A DNA stretch of 64,000 nt from Sphingopyxis sp. UBA6723 (GCF_002454115.1 NZ_DKIH01000009.1:78907-142906); one strand, 5' to 3'. Counted from the first letter of the stretch, positions 32,361-42,270 are shown. Numbers and translations: made by a program. Notes: generated by a model not told the origin, from the sequence alone.

Positions 32361-33491
32361 CTAGCCGCCGAGGCTCGCCGCATAAACGCGCATCCAGTTC
32401 TCGCCCATCACCTTGTCGATTTCGTCCTTACGCCAGCCACGCCGCACCATTTCAGCGCGAACGGCAGGCAATTTCGAAATATCTTCAAAGCCGTTCGCAT
32501 ATTGGATCGGATCCTGAACATAGGTCATTTCGGGCGGAAAGGCGAAGGACTCGTCGGGGTAGATCGACGATGTCGAACCGACCGTAAAATCGCCGCCGAT
32601 GCCGATATGATCGACACCGACGAGTTTCTTCAGATAATCGAGTTCATCGACATAGCGCTGCACATTGGCGCGCTTCAGCGGCTGCTGGCGCTTGCCGACA
32701 TCCTTGCCGCTCCAGCTCATGAACGGGTCGATCGCGCTGACGCCGAACAGGCCGCCAGTCCTGGCGATGCCCTCGATCACCCGGTCGGAGGTGTTGCGCG
32801 GATTGGGGTTGAGCGCCGCGACGTTCGAATGGGTACACACGATCGGCCGCTCCGCCATCGCGATTACGTCGAGGCTGGATTGTTCGCCCATATGCCCGCC
32901 GACATCGACCAAGATGCCAAGGTTCTGCATCTCGCCAACGACCGCGCGCCCTGCTTTCGTCAAACCGACCTTGGGGTCAAGGCAACCCCCGGCAAAGGCG
33001 TTGGTGAGGTTATAGACAAGGCCGACTACCCGCAGGCCGGTTTCGTAGAACAGCCGCATCGTGGTTTTGGGCGGTTTCGACCACCAATCGCTTTCGCCCT
33101 TCATCGCGAACAGGTCGGCTTCCTGCCAGCCGATGGTGAGCGAAATCTTGCCTTCCTGCTTCAGGCGCCGAATGTCGGCGGCGCTTTTCGCAATGCCCAC
33201 GTCTTTCGAATGATCATCGACGAACTCGAGCAGCGCCGACATCTGAAGCAGTGTCGGCAACATGCTGACGCTCCAGCTATCGACCCCGCCCTTCCGCAGC
33301 AGCGCCAGATATTCGGCGGTCGGTGCCGACGGGCTGCACCCGTCCACAACGACCGGCGTGGTGACAGGCGGCGTCGTGGCGGGCTGCGCACCCGTTGCGG
33401 CAGACGATGTCGCCCCCGCGCCCGCCGCGACCGCAAAGACGCTGCCGCCAGCAAGTTTCATCAGGCCGCGGCGGTTCATGTCAGTCGTCAT
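32361..33491 (-). CDS. Membrane dipeptidase (M19)-like protein, Tat-exported, variant metal site
   Basis: About 376 residues; ATG with GGAG eight bases upstream. Twin-arginine signal (NRRGLMKLAGGSVFAVAAGAGA), so exported folded. Peptidase family M19 relatives hydrolyse dipeptides, including those with a C-terminal D-residue. Retained: LVDVGGHMGEQ, PIVCTHSNVAAL (His) and HIGIGGDF (Asp). Lost: the first metal motif, normally DGHND, reads VDGCSPS near residue 50. The metal centre must therefore differ from the classical binuclear zinc site. Downstream of the S9 peptidase on the same strand. Confidence 0.82.
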   Translation of the reverse strand: MTTDMNRRGLMKLAGGSVFAVAAGAGATSSAATGAQPATTPPVTTPVVVDGCSPSAPTAEYLALLRKGGVDSWSVSMLPTLLQMSALLEFVDDHSKDVGIAKSAADIRRLKQEGKISLTIGWQEADLFAMKGESDWWSKPPKTTMRLFYETGLRVVGLVYNLTNAFAGGCLDPKVGLTKAGRAVVGEMQNLGILVDVGGHMGEQSSLDVIAMAERPIVCTHSNVAALNPNPRNTSDRVIEGIARTGGLFGVSAIDPFMSWSGKDVGKRQQPLKRANVQRYVDELDYLKKLVGVDHIGIGGDFTVGSTSSIYPDESFAFPPEMTYVQDPIQYANGFEDISKLPAVRAEMVRRGWRKDEIDKVMGENWMRVYAASLGG

Positions 33492-33516
33492 CAATCAATC
33501 TCCACCAAGCCCAAGT

Positions 33517-35943
33517 CTATTTCAGCGTCTGCGCGAACGGTACAGGCGGCTCCTGCTGTTTCAAATGACGCAGAAAATATCCCGCCAGCCGCTGCGCCAC
33601 ATAAGGATGATAGCCGACATCGTGCGCGGCGTTGGGAACCAGCACCAGGTCGAATTCCTTGCCCGCCTTGATCAGCGCGTCCGAAAGCGCGACGGTCTGG
33701 TTGAACGGCACATTCTGATCGATGTCGCCCGCTACGAGCATCAGCTTGCCCTTTAGACGGTTGGCGAGATGCAGATTGTCGACCCGCGCATAGGTGTCGC
33801 CATCGGCGCCCTTCACTCCCGGCACACCGAAAAAGCGTTCGACCGAAATCGACGAAATCATCGTGCGATAATCGTGCGGCCCGGCAATCGAGACCCCGAC
33901 CTTGTAGAATTCCGGAAAGAGGAACATCGCCCGCGCCGACGCATAACCGCCGAACGAAATGCCGGTAATCCCGACCCGATCAAGATCCATATAGGGACGG
34001 CTGCTTGCTGCGGCCCGGATCCCTGCGACATGATCGGCAAGTGCGATCGAATCCTCGTCCTGCATCGGGCCGATGTGGAAGTCGCGCGACCGCCGGGGCG
34101 TCCCGCGCCCGTCCTGAACGACGATGACAAAGCCCAGTTCGGCCAGCGCCTGCATATAGGCCGCCCGCGCGCCCAGCGCGTCGGTGAAGCCCTGTGGCGC
34201 GAATGATACCTGCGGCCCGGCATAGATTTGCTCGATCACGGGGTAACGTTTGGCTGCGTCGAAATTCGTCGGCTTTATGAGGACGCCATAGATGTCGTGC
34301 TTGCCGTCGACGCTTTTCGCAACGAGCCGCTCGGGCGAGGTCCAGCCGGTCGCCAGCAACGCGCTCACATCGGCATCTACAATCTTGGCGATCAACGTCC
34401 CGTCGGCTCCACGCACAACCGTCGTTGGCGGTCTCGCGATCGTCGAATGCGTATCGACGAAATAGCGACCGCTGGGCGAGAACCGTTCGACCGGTGTATC
34501 CCAATGCCCGTTGAGACCGCGCGCCGGGAAGTTCGTATAGGAATGATCGGCGTCTTCGGGCGTCAGTAGCGTCGGCTTACCGCCGTCGAGGGCGACGCGG
34601 TACAGATGGCGGTAATAGGGATTGCGCTCCGCCTCTTTTCCGCCCGCCGTGAAATAGACCAATCCTGCCGCCTCATCGACGCGGACGATGTCGAACACCG
34701 CCCATTCGCCCGTCGTAACGGCATTCTTCAACGCCCCTGTTCGGGCGTCGTAACGATAGAGATGCCCCCAGCCGCTGCGCTGCGACCACCACAGGATTTC
34801 GCCGCGCGCCGTCAGCAGGCGCACGTTGGGGACGTGATAGTCGAAGGGGTTGAGGTTGAGAAACTGATCGGCGCGTTCTTCCAGCACCGTTCGACTGCTG
34901 CCGTCGTCCAGGTCGACCGCGACAAGCCCGAGCGCGCGCGAATCGCGGGTCGACGTCGCCAGATACAGCTCGCCATCCTTCATGTCCCAACCGGGTTCGC
35001 CGACGATCGCCCAATAAGGCGCATAGTCGTTGAAGCCGAGCGCACCACCGTCGACCGGGACAACGCCGCCGTCCTGCAGGTCGATCAGAACGAGAGCATA
35101 AGGCGTTTCCGGCGCGTCGGCGGGGGTCGGCATCGGTATCTGATGCGCGATCGGGCGCGGCGAATCCGGCGCGAGATATTCGACCACATAGGGCGCGGTC
35201 GTCACGCCGCGGCGGTCGGTGCGGATCGCCAGCACATAGCGGCCATCGGGCGACCAGGTCGCACCCGCATAGGTCGGCTTGGCCTGTCCGCGCCGTTCTT
35301 CGACATAAGTCGTCTTGAATGCGGTATATTGATAGGGGAATTGTGCGGTGCCGTCGGTGGTTAGCGGACGTTCGTCCCCTGTCGCCGTATCGCGAAGCCA
35401 CAGATTGCTGTCGCGCGCGAACAGGGCGCGCTTTCCGCCGGGCGAAACGACAATGGCTGGATCGGAGGCGGACTCGGGTCGCCCCTTACAGCTCGTGCCT
35501 GCACGGTTGCATTCGAACAATCTGCCCGCGCTGGTGAAGGAAACGCCCCGCATGTCCTGCAAATAGGTGATCGACGCGAACGGCAGTTGATTGGGTAAGA
35601 CCGCTTGGCCCAATTCGCGCGACAACGTCGCCGCCATCGCCTGATGGTTAAACGACGGCTCGGCGCGGCCGGTCGCCGCATCAACGGTCACGAAACGAAA
35701 ACCGCCTTCAATTTCGTGCCGATACCAGAAACGATCGCCGCCCGCGATCCAGTTGGGAACCGGGGCGGCGTTGCGCACGAGTTTGCGCACGTTGGCCGGA
35801 TAGAAGAGTGAGGCTCGTTCGACGTCGGCGCGCGTCAGCGCTGCATCCTGTTCGGTTGCGCCGACCGGCATGACGGTCGCCCATGTTGCACCCAGAGCCA
35901 ACAACATTGCGACCAATGCTCGCCGAATATAGGCCTCGATCAT
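33517..35943 (-). CDS. Exported S9-family prolyl/dipeptidyl peptidase
   Basis: 808 residues; signal peptide IRRALVAMLLALGATWATVMPVGA; AGGAA ribosome site before ATG. The N-terminal two thirds form a DPP-IV type beta-propeller (repeats such as WSPDGRYVLAIRTDRRG), the C-terminal third an alpha/beta hydrolase. Nucleophile Ser in GITGISFGGYASARAM, Asp in VAGDIDQNVPFNQ and His in NAAHDVGYHPY complete the triad. It probably releases X-Pro or similar dipeptides in the periplasm from peptides brought in by the TonB receptor upstream. Confidence 0.93.
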   Translation of the reverse strand: MIEAYIRRALVAMLLALGATWATVMPVGATEQDAALTRADVERASLFYPANVRKLVRNAAPVPNWIAGGDRFWYRHEIEGGFRFVTVDAATGRAEPSFNHQAMAATLSRELGQAVLPNQLPFASITYLQDMRGVSFTSAGRLFECNRAGTSCKGRPESASDPAIVVSPGGKRALFARDSNLWLRDTATGDERPLTTDGTAQFPYQYTAFKTTYVEERRGQAKPTYAGATWSPDGRYVLAIRTDRRGVTTAPYVVEYLAPDSPRPIAHQIPMPTPADAPETPYALVLIDLQDGGVVPVDGGALGFNDYAPYWAIVGEPGWDMKDGELYLATSTRDSRALGLVAVDLDDGSSRTVLEERADQFLNLNPFDYHVPNVRLLTARGEILWWSQRSGWGHLYRYDARTGALKNAVTTGEWAVFDIVRVDEAAGLVYFTAGGKEAERNPYYRHLYRVALDGGKPTLLTPEDADHSYTNFPARGLNGHWDTPVERFSPSGRYFVDTHSTIARPPTTVVRGADGTLIAKIVDADVSALLATGWTSPERLVAKSVDGKHDIYGVLIKPTNFDAAKRYPVIEQIYAGPQVSFAPQGFTDALGARAAYMQALAELGFVIVVQDGRGTPRRSRDFHIGPMQDEDSIALADHVAGIRAAASSRPYMDLDRVGITGISFGGYASARAMFLFPEFYKVGVSIAGPHDYRTMISSISVERFFGVPGVKGADGDTYARVDNLHLANRLKGKLMLVAGDIDQNVPFNQTVALSDALIKAGKEFDLVLVPNAAHDVGYHPYVAQRLAGYFLRHLKQQEPPVPFAQTLK

Positions 35944-36014
35944 CGAAATTCCTGGGCTTGGAGGTGGTGGCGGCGATCCGTTTGAAGAACGAACCGCCGC
36001 CACTTGGGACATCA

Positions 36015-38417
36015 TTAATAACGAACAGTCAATGTGAGGCCGGTTGTCCGCGGGCGATTGATGAACGCCGAGGAAAGCGGTCCGTCGAGCACGCCGTTGA
36101 CCAACCGTGCCGAGCTGGTCGGAATGGTCGTCGCCTGCAATTCCAGATCGTTCAGGACATTGGTCATGTAGGCGGTAAGCGACCACCACTCCCGTTCCAG
36201 CCCGACGCGCAGGTTGAGCATTTCCATGCTGCCCAATTTGCCGGTCGCGAAGTTCTGCGGAAAGGTTTCGCGCTCGCCGATATACTGAAACGCAATCTGA
36301 CCGGTGAGTTCGAGGTCGTCGCTGTCCAGCGGGTAGCGAAGATCCGCCCCGGTGGAGAAGGACAGGCTCGGGACGTTGGGCGGACGGTTGCCCTTGGCGA
36401 GATCCTGATAGTCGGCAGGCGCGCCAGCAACGGCAAACACCGACATCCCCTTGGTATATTCGGCCTCGGTCAGATTGCCGCTGAAGAACAGCGACACATT
36501 GCTGCTGGCCTTGTAAACGCTTTCGACTTCCAACCCATAGATGCGCAGCTGCGGGCCATTGGCGGTCAGTGCACCGGGATTGCTGATCCCGATCTGTGGA
36601 TTGTCGAAATCCGAATAGAAGCCCGCAATATTGAACGTCAGGTCGCCGTCCATCCAGCGCGACTTGATGCCGATTTCGCCCGTGACGATGTCATCCGACC
36701 CATAGGTCAGCGCGTCCTCAAACTCAGGCGAGCCGACGGGGCCGAACCCGAGCGCCGAGAACGGGCTGTTCAGCCCGCCGTTGCGCACGCCGCGCGCCAG
36801 CGTACCGTACAGCATTACGTCACGGGTGATGTCATATTCGAACGCCACACGCGGCAGGAAGGTGTTGAGCTTGAAATCGAAACTCGTCCCCGGGCCGCCC
36901 GGAGCGGTCAGCGCCTCGACATCGTTCGGCACCGGGAAATAGATTGGCGCAAAAATGTCGCTGGGGTCGGTGAAGATCGGCGAGAAAATGCCGATGACAA
37001 AGGATTCGACCAGCGTCGATGTCACCTTTTCGTTGACGTAGCGGGCGCCTGCGAAAAGCCGCAGCCGATCCGAAACATCATAGCTCAGCTCCACGAAACC
37101 AGAGAACTGGCGCGTATCGACGCGCGTCGTGCTGCGCTCTATTTCGGTCGAGCCCGTGTCGGTGATATTGGCATAGCCGTCACCCGTGACCAGCGCGGTC
37201 GAGGTCGCCTTCGTGTCCTGGAAAAAGGCGCCCGCGGTGACATTCAGCGGCGAATCATAGTCCGAAACGAAGCGGAACTCCTGCGACACGCTCCGTTCTT
37301 TGCCGCGGGTTTGCGCAATCGCGGTGAGATCGGACGACAGCAGGTTGCTCGCGGTGTCGAACGGCGGGAATGCGTTGAAGAACCCCTCGAACCCATAGGT
37401 GTAGGCCGAACTGAACGTCTCCGCTTCGCGCCGACGCTTGTAAAGGCCGGTGATGGATTCGATCGTGATCGGTCCCGAATTGTACGAAATCTTGCCGCTG
37501 TAGAGTTCGAAGTCATCCTGGTTCAGACCGTCGATCAGGCTCAACGACGGCGCGATGAGGTCTTCGGTGCCGACGCTGTCGCCGATTGTCGTCGGTTCGA
37601 TAAAATTGAGCTCGCCGATATCGTCGCGTCCCACATGCGCCGCGAGACGCAGAGTCAGATTTTCCGTCGGGCGTGCCACGATGATCGCGCGGCCACCGAA
37701 CGATTCAAAATCGTTCATATTGTTTTTGTTGAGGCCAAGGTTGTCGATGTAGCCATCGTCCTTGCGATAGAAACCAACGATCCGAATGCCCAGTTTTTCG
37801 GGAACAAGGATCAGGCTCGTGGCATTTTCAACGCGATAATTGACGCCGCCGTTGTTGGTTGTGCTGACGCCGCCACTCGACGTTCCTTCAAAGGTTTTGC
37901 CGCTGTCGAGATCGGGGTCGGCGGAGAAATAGCGGATCACGCCGCCCATCGCGCCTTCGCCGAAATAGGTGGGCTGCGGGCCGCGCAGGACTTCCACTCG
38001 GTCGAAGTCGAAAAAGTTGAAGTCGCGCTGCGACGCCGATGACGACGCCACCGAAATATCATCGACGAGGATCGAGACAAGCGGCTGCAGCGCGTTGCCC
38101 GAAACCTGGGTACTGTTGGTCACGCCGCGAATGTTGATTTCATTCGTGTTGGGGCCGCGATCGAGCAATTCGACGCCCGCCACGCGGTTCGCCAGATCTT
38201 CGAAATCGACAATGCCCGAGCGCTGAAGCTCGGCACCATCGAGCGCGGCAATGCTGCCGCCGATGTCCTGGATCGATTCCTCGCGAAAGCGCGCCGTGAC
38301 GACGATTTCATCCGCATTGCTCGCCTCGACGCCCGGTTCTTGTGCCGCCGCGCCTGCGCTGAACATGAGCGTCGATGCGCTCGCAACCAATGTTGCCGTT
38401 ATCCCCCTCAGTGACAC
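36015..38417 (-). CDS. TonB-dependent outer-membrane receptor (peptide locus)
   Basis: 800 residues. Signal peptide ending near GAAAQEPG, TonB box region DEIVVTARFREES, plug with VEVLRGPQPTYFGEGAMGGVIRY, and a barrel ending in Tyr (LTLTVRY). It is the first gene of the minus-strand run TonB receptor - S9 peptidase - M19-like dipeptidase. A perfect palindromic site shared with three other promoters of the locus lies about 270 bases upstream. Likely substrate: oligopeptides (inference from neighbours). Confidence 0.93.
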   Translation of the reverse strand: MSLRGITATLVASASTLMFSAGAAAQEPGVEASNADEIVVTARFREESIQDIGGSIAALDGAELQRSGIVDFEDLANRVAGVELLDRGPNTNEINIRGVTNSTQVSGNALQPLVSILVDDISVASSSASQRDFNFFDFDRVEVLRGPQPTYFGEGAMGGVIRYFSADPDLDSGKTFEGTSSGGVSTTNNGGVNYRVENATSLILVPEKLGIRIVGFYRKDDGYIDNLGLNKNNMNDFESFGGRAIIVARPTENLTLRLAAHVGRDDIGELNFIEPTTIGDSVGTEDLIAPSLSLIDGLNQDDFELYSGKISYNSGPITIESITGLYKRRREAETFSSAYTYGFEGFFNAFPPFDTASNLLSSDLTAIAQTRGKERSVSQEFRFVSDYDSPLNVTAGAFFQDTKATSTALVTGDGYANITDTGSTEIERSTTRVDTRQFSGFVELSYDVSDRLRLFAGARYVNEKVTSTLVESFVIGIFSPIFTDPSDIFAPIYFPVPNDVEALTAPGGPGTSFDFKLNTFLPRVAFEYDITRDVMLYGTLARGVRNGGLNSPFSALGFGPVGSPEFEDALTYGSDDIVTGEIGIKSRWMDGDLTFNIAGFYSDFDNPQIGISNPGALTANGPQLRIYGLEVESVYKASSNVSLFFSGNLTEAEYTKGMSVFAVAGAPADYQDLAKGNRPPNVPSLSFSTGADLRYPLDSDDLELTGQIAFQYIGERETFPQNFATGKLGSMEMLNLRVGLEREWWSLTAYMTNVLNDLELQATTIPTSSARLVNGVLDGPLSSAFINRPRTTGLTLTVRY

Positions 38418-38843
38418 ATAACCCTCCTCTAACTGGACTGGATCAAATATTATTCTTTTGTAACAATGCGATGGTTCAAAGCGCGGCGGCTAGTGCCGTG
38501 CGGAACAGGGCAATGCAAATGTCGACGCCCGCGGCGCGAAGACCCACAAGACAATTGGCAAAGCATGGCCCGAAAACTTCCTCCTGAACCCGCGCGCATC
38601 CGAGCGAGATGTTGTGGAGATCGAAGTTCCGGCGAACAGCTCGCCTCTTTCGAATCCCCTCAAACCCGAACCCAGACCGTTGTACAATACATCAATGTAT
38701 TGTCAACAAACTGTCACGGTCTTTTTCGCGTTTTTGGCTGGTTTTTCGCGCGCGTTTCCGCCAGGCGCTGCCAGCATCTGCGGCAAGAGACCGCGCCGGA
38801 TTGCGCGCAGCGAATCCGGACGGCGAAAGGGCAGACAAGAAAA
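38418..38843. other. Intergenic region upstream of the TonB receptor
   Basis: About 425 bases between the receptor start and the POT transporter stop. Apart from the operator-like palindrome at 38684-38703 and an AT-rich stretch close to the receptor start, no gene is supported. Confidence 0.6.
38684..38703. promoter_or_regulatory. TetR-type operator, site A
   Basis: Perfect inverted repeat of 9-bp arms (ACAATACAT / ATGTATTGT) with a 2-base centre, containing the shared core AATACA-N4-TGTATT at 38686-38701. It stands upstream of the TonB receptor gene. Confidence 0.7.
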
Positions 38844-40232
38844 TCAGGCTGGCTGGTCAGCGAGAAGCTGTCGGCTCAAAGCCGGTGCAACAAACAGCAT
38901 GATAACAAAAGCGGCAAAGGCGAACGCCGCGTGCAGCGCAAAGAACCCAGCATGGCTTATCGATTCCCACAGTGTGGCAAGGCTGCCAACCAGCAGATTG
39001 CCCAGAAACACCGACAGGAAGACCGCCCCCATCATCGTCGAATTGACCGGCGTCGGGGCGGCGCGCGAGAATAGGGCCAGCAGCGTCGGCCAATAGAAGG
39101 TGAAGCCCAGCGCATTAAAAGCGTAGAGCAGGACCGGCCAGATCGCCCCCACCACCTCGCCCCGGTCTGCCCAGCCGGCGGGCAGGATCATCATCAAATT
39201 TGCACCGGCAATGATCAGGTAGCCAATCGTGATTTTGGTCATTTCACCCGTTGCGCCGCCACTCCGTGACTGCCAGCGCCACAGCGCAATCAAGGTCGGC
39301 ACCGCGAGAATGCAGAACAAACCGTCGAGCGCGTTGAATGACGCCGTGGGAACCGTCCAGCCAAACAGCTGGCGATCGACCGAAGCGTCGATAAACAACA
39401 AGCCCGCGTTCATTTCCTGAAAATAGGCGGCGCAAGGCAGGATGCTGATCGCGGCGAGGAACAACAGCGCCGCGACATTCCGCCAATCGCCGGCCGACAG
39501 CGAGCGCGCTTCAGATGAATCGCGTTGCCGCTTGCGATCGGGCGGCAGATGTTTCCAGCCACCGAGATAGGTGGCCAGCGCGATGAGCATCAGCGCGCCG
39601 GCCGTTCCGAAGCCAACATGCCAGCCATACACCTGCGCCAGAATGCCGCACAGCAGCGGGCCAAGCAGCGCACCCACATTGATAGCGGCAGAGAAGATCG
39701 CAAAGGCACGCGTCCGCCGGTCGCCGTCCTCGGGCTGATAAAGCTGGCCGACCTGAACCGAGATATTGCCTTTGAGGCATCCGGTTCCCGCGATGAGCAG
39801 CGCCAGCGCGATCAGGAAACTCGCTTCATACGCCATCAGAATATGGCCGGCCGTCATCAGCAATGCGCCGAGCACCACCGTGCGTCGTTGTCCGAGGAAA
39901 CGATCAGCCAGCAATCCGCCGAAAATTGGCGTGAAATAAACGAGGCCGGTATAGAGACTGAACATCTGGCTGGCGAAAGCCTGGTTCGATAGCGGTCCAG
40001 TCAGTGTCTCAATCGCGGTTCGAACGCCAGCAAAACCAACAACACTGTCCGACACGCCCGGCGCCAGCAAATGCTGGATCATATAGAGCAGCAGCAGTGC
40101 CGACATGCCGTAGAAGGAAAAGCGCTCCCATGCCTCGGTGAAGGCCAGATAGGCTAGTCCTTTGGGATGGCCCCAAAAGCTTTGGTCGACGGGGTTGCGC
40201 GCCGCGAGCGGGAGAACTGATGCGACGGCCAC
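38844..40232 (-). CDS. Proton-dependent oligopeptide transporter (POT/PTR family)
   Basis: 462 residues, 12-14 hydrophobic helices. POT hallmarks: the ExxER proton-coupling motif in FTEAWERFSFYGMSAL, the PTR2-1 signature region FGGLLADRFLGQRRTVVLGALLMTAGH and PTR2-2 AFAIFSAAINVGALLGPLLCG. It imports di- and tripeptides with protons across the inner membrane. It starts four bases after the proline iminopeptidase stop, so the two are co-transcribed: uptake of peptides and cytosolic removal of N-terminal proline. Confidence 0.93.
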   Translation of the reverse strand: MAVASVLPLAARNPVDQSFWGHPKGLAYLAFTEAWERFSFYGMSALLLLYMIQHLLAPGVSDSVVGFAGVRTAIETLTGPLSNQAFASQMFSLYTGLVYFTPIFGGLLADRFLGQRRTVVLGALLMTAGHILMAYEASFLIALALLIAGTGCLKGNISVQVGQLYQPEDGDRRTRAFAIFSAAINVGALLGPLLCGILAQVYGWHVGFGTAGALMLIALATYLGGWKHLPPDRKRQRDSSEARSLSAGDWRNVAALLFLAAISILPCAAYFQEMNAGLLFIDASVDRQLFGWTVPTASFNALDGLFCILAVPTLIALWRWQSRSGGATGEMTKITIGYLIIAGANLMMILPAGWADRGEVVGAIWPVLLYAFNALGFTFYWPTLLALFSRAAPTPVNSTMMGAVFLSVFLGNLLVGSLATLWESISHAGFFALHAAFAFAAFVIMLFVAPALSRQLLADQPA

Positions 40233-40236
40233 GCCT

Positions 40237-41220
40237 TTAGATATCCATCCGAACGGGCGGCGCCTGTTCAGCGAAGCGATCGGTCGCCCGAATCAGCTGA
40301 TCGAGAATGCCGGGTTCCGAATAGGCGTGACCGGCGTCGTCGATGAGATGAAAGTCGGCCTCGGGCCAGACCTTGTGCAGCGCAAAAGCGTATTTGGCCG
40401 GACACGGCAGGTCATAGCGGCCTTGGACGATCACGCCGGGAATTCCCCGCAGCTGATGCGCGTCGCGCAGCAATTGTCCGTCTTCCAGCCAGGCGTCATG
40501 CGTGAAATAATGATTTTCCAGCCGCGCAAACGCCAGCGCATAACGGTCATCACGCCACAGCGCCGCAAGCGCAGCATCGGGCAGCAACGTCGACGTCTCG
40601 CATTCCCAGCGCGTCCAGGCCTTTGCCGCTTCGACCTGCACAATCGGGTCAGTGCCGGTCAGTCGGCGACGATAAGCTGCGACAATATCGCCGCGCTCTG
40701 CTTCGGGAATCGGGGCCTGAAGCATCGCCCATTTGTCCGGAAAAACCTCCGATACACCCATCCGATAGAACCAGTCGATCTCTGCTCGCGTCACGGTGAA
40801 GATGCCGCGCAGGATCAGTTCGCTGACGCGCTGCGGATACATTTCGGCATAGGCAAGGCCGAGCGTCGATCCCCACGATCCACCAAAAATCAGCCATTTT
40901 TCGACCCCGACGAGCTGCCGCAATCGCTCAATGTCGGCCACTAAATGCCATGTCGTATTGGCGTCGATGCTGGCATGCGGGGTCGACTGGCCGCAACCAC
41001 GCTGATCGAACAGCAGGACGTCATAGCGTTGCGGGTCGAACAGGCGACGATGCGATGGCGCGATACCGCCGCCCGGGCCGCCATGCAGGAACACCGCTGG
41101 TTTGCCGCCGGGGGTGCCCACGCGCTCATAATAGACATGGTGACCGTCGCCGACGTCGAGCAGACCGGTCTCATAAGGCTCGACCGGCGGGTAAAAAGTG
41201 CGCAACTCGGTCATATCCAC
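40237..41220 (-). CDS. pip: Proline iminopeptidase
   Basis: 327 residues, alpha/beta hydrolase of family S33. HGGPGGGIAPSHRRLFDP forms the oxyanion region, GGSWGSTLGLAYAEMYP carries the nucleophile (Ser near 115), and RYDLPCP and DDAGHAYSEPG supply Asp and His. The sequence pattern DQRGCGQSTPHA with the long lid fits bacterial Pip, which removes N-terminal proline from peptides in the cytosol. First gene of the Pip-POT operon; a copy of the shared operator lies about 80 bases upstream. Confidence 0.94.
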   Translation of the reverse strand: MDMTELRTFYPPVEPYETGLLDVGDGHHVYYERVGTPGGKPAVFLHGGPGGGIAPSHRRLFDPQRYDVLLFDQRGCGQSTPHASIDANTTWHLVADIERLRQLVGVEKWLIFGGSWGSTLGLAYAEMYPQRVSELILRGIFTVTRAEIDWFYRMGVSEVFPDKWAMLQAPIPEAERGDIVAAYRRRLTGTDPIVQVEAAKAWTRWECETSTLLPDAALAALWRDDRYALAFARLENHYFTHDAWLEDGQLLRDAHQLRGIPGVIVQGRYDLPCPAKYAFALHKVWPEADFHLIDDAGHAYSEPGILDQLIRATDRFAEQAPPVRMDI

Positions 41221-41301
41221 CAGCCCTCAACACGAAACGCAGAACCAATACGCGAGGAGACCAAGGTCGGCGCCTTCCCGCTTGTCCTATCTGAATCTTA
41301 C

Positions 41302-41317
41302 AATACAGATGTGTATT
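41302..41317. promoter_or_regulatory. TetR-type operator, site B
   Basis: AATACA-GATG-TGTATT, upstream of the pip-POT operon; it has the same hexamer arms as the sites at 38686, 42196 and 43450. The flanks extend the symmetry weakly (ACAATACA...TGTATTTTGT). Confidence 0.65.
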
Positions 41318-41467
41318 TTGTATCGATGTTATGTTTGGGACTGTCAAGGCCAAGATGTTGATGCGCGGCGCCGGTCGGTCCCCACGCATCGCCGGTGATT
41401 AAGGGACGATAGATCGCCTCGGACAAAGAAATCCGTTAAATGGGAAAGGTCAGCGCTGCGCTCGGAC

Positions 41468-42100
41468 TCAATCACGCCCTGTCAGGACTCTCATATAGCT
41501 GCGGACGAGTGCCTGCCGCTGTTCGTGCGATTCCTGAAGCCCGGTCGCATAATATCCGACCTGATGAAAATACACGATACGAGCCCGGATCATCGAATCA
41601 TCTTCGTCATAGCCGCCCTCGACGAAGACTTTCCGAATGGCTTCGATGCGGATCGCGTCGACCTCCTGCACCACGGCTTCGACGTCCGCGGCCAGATTGG
41701 CCCATGCGCGCACCGCTCGGTCATAGGCCGGACTGAAGCCCTGCTCTGAAATATAAAGATTGGCCAGTCGAGACAGCCGTTCGTTCACGGTCCCCGGCGT
41801 AGCGAGCACGTCGAGCATCGGCTGCGTGTTGCACGTGCGCCAGTCTTCGAGCAGCTTGTCGAGAAGTTCGGTGTGGTTCTTGAACCGCCAGTAGAATCCG
41901 CCCCGTGTGACCCCGGCGATTTTGGCAAGTCGATCGATCTTGACGCCGACGATACCTTCCTCGATGAGCGTCTGCCGCGCCGTGTCGACCCATTCCTGCG
42001 TCGAGGGCGTATGCTCGGGCGGCGGCGTTCGACGCCAGGTGCGCCCTGTTTTCCCCGTCCCCGCGCCGGTTTTTGCCGGTGTCGATTTTTTCTCGGTCAT
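41468..42100 (-). CDS. TetR-family regulator of the peptide/sarcosine locus
   Basis: 210 residues with a basic, proline-rich N-terminal tail of about 35 residues, then the HTH (TARQTLIEEGIVGVKIDRLAKIAGVTRGGFYWRFKNHTELLDKLLEDW) and a C-terminal ligand domain (AVRAWANLAADVEAVVQEVDAIRIEAI). It is divergent from an MFS transporter; operator site C lies in the shared region and three more copies lie at neighbouring promoters, which is consistent with autoregulation and with control of the whole locus. The ligand is unknown. Confidence 0.9.
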   Translation of the reverse strand: MTEKKSTPAKTGAGTGKTGRTWRRTPPPEHTPSTQEWVDTARQTLIEEGIVGVKIDRLAKIAGVTRGGFYWRFKNHTELLDKLLEDWRTCNTQPMLDVLATPGTVNERLSRLANLYISEQGFSPAYDRAVRAWANLAADVEAVVQEVDAIRIEAIRKVFVEGGYDEDDSMIRARIVYFHQVGYYATGLQESHEQRQALVRSYMRVLTGRD

Positions 42101-42195
42101 AGCGCCTCATTGCCAGATAAATATGGGTGCGGTCAATCATTTGCCCGCCTACCGAAATTGCCGTCGATGGCTTGTTGCGAGGGGCTGGACATGTC

Positions 42196-42211
42196 AATAC
42201 ATAGATGTATT
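42196..42211. promoter_or_regulatory. TetR-type operator, site C
   Basis: AATACA-TAGA-TGTATT in the divergent region between tetR and the MFS gene, where an autoregulatory operator is expected. Confidence 0.7.
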
Positions 42212-42270
42212 CCTAGCGCAGCCGACCCATGGAGCGGCTACGCCAGCGCGCGGTCTGAAGGGAAAAGTTG

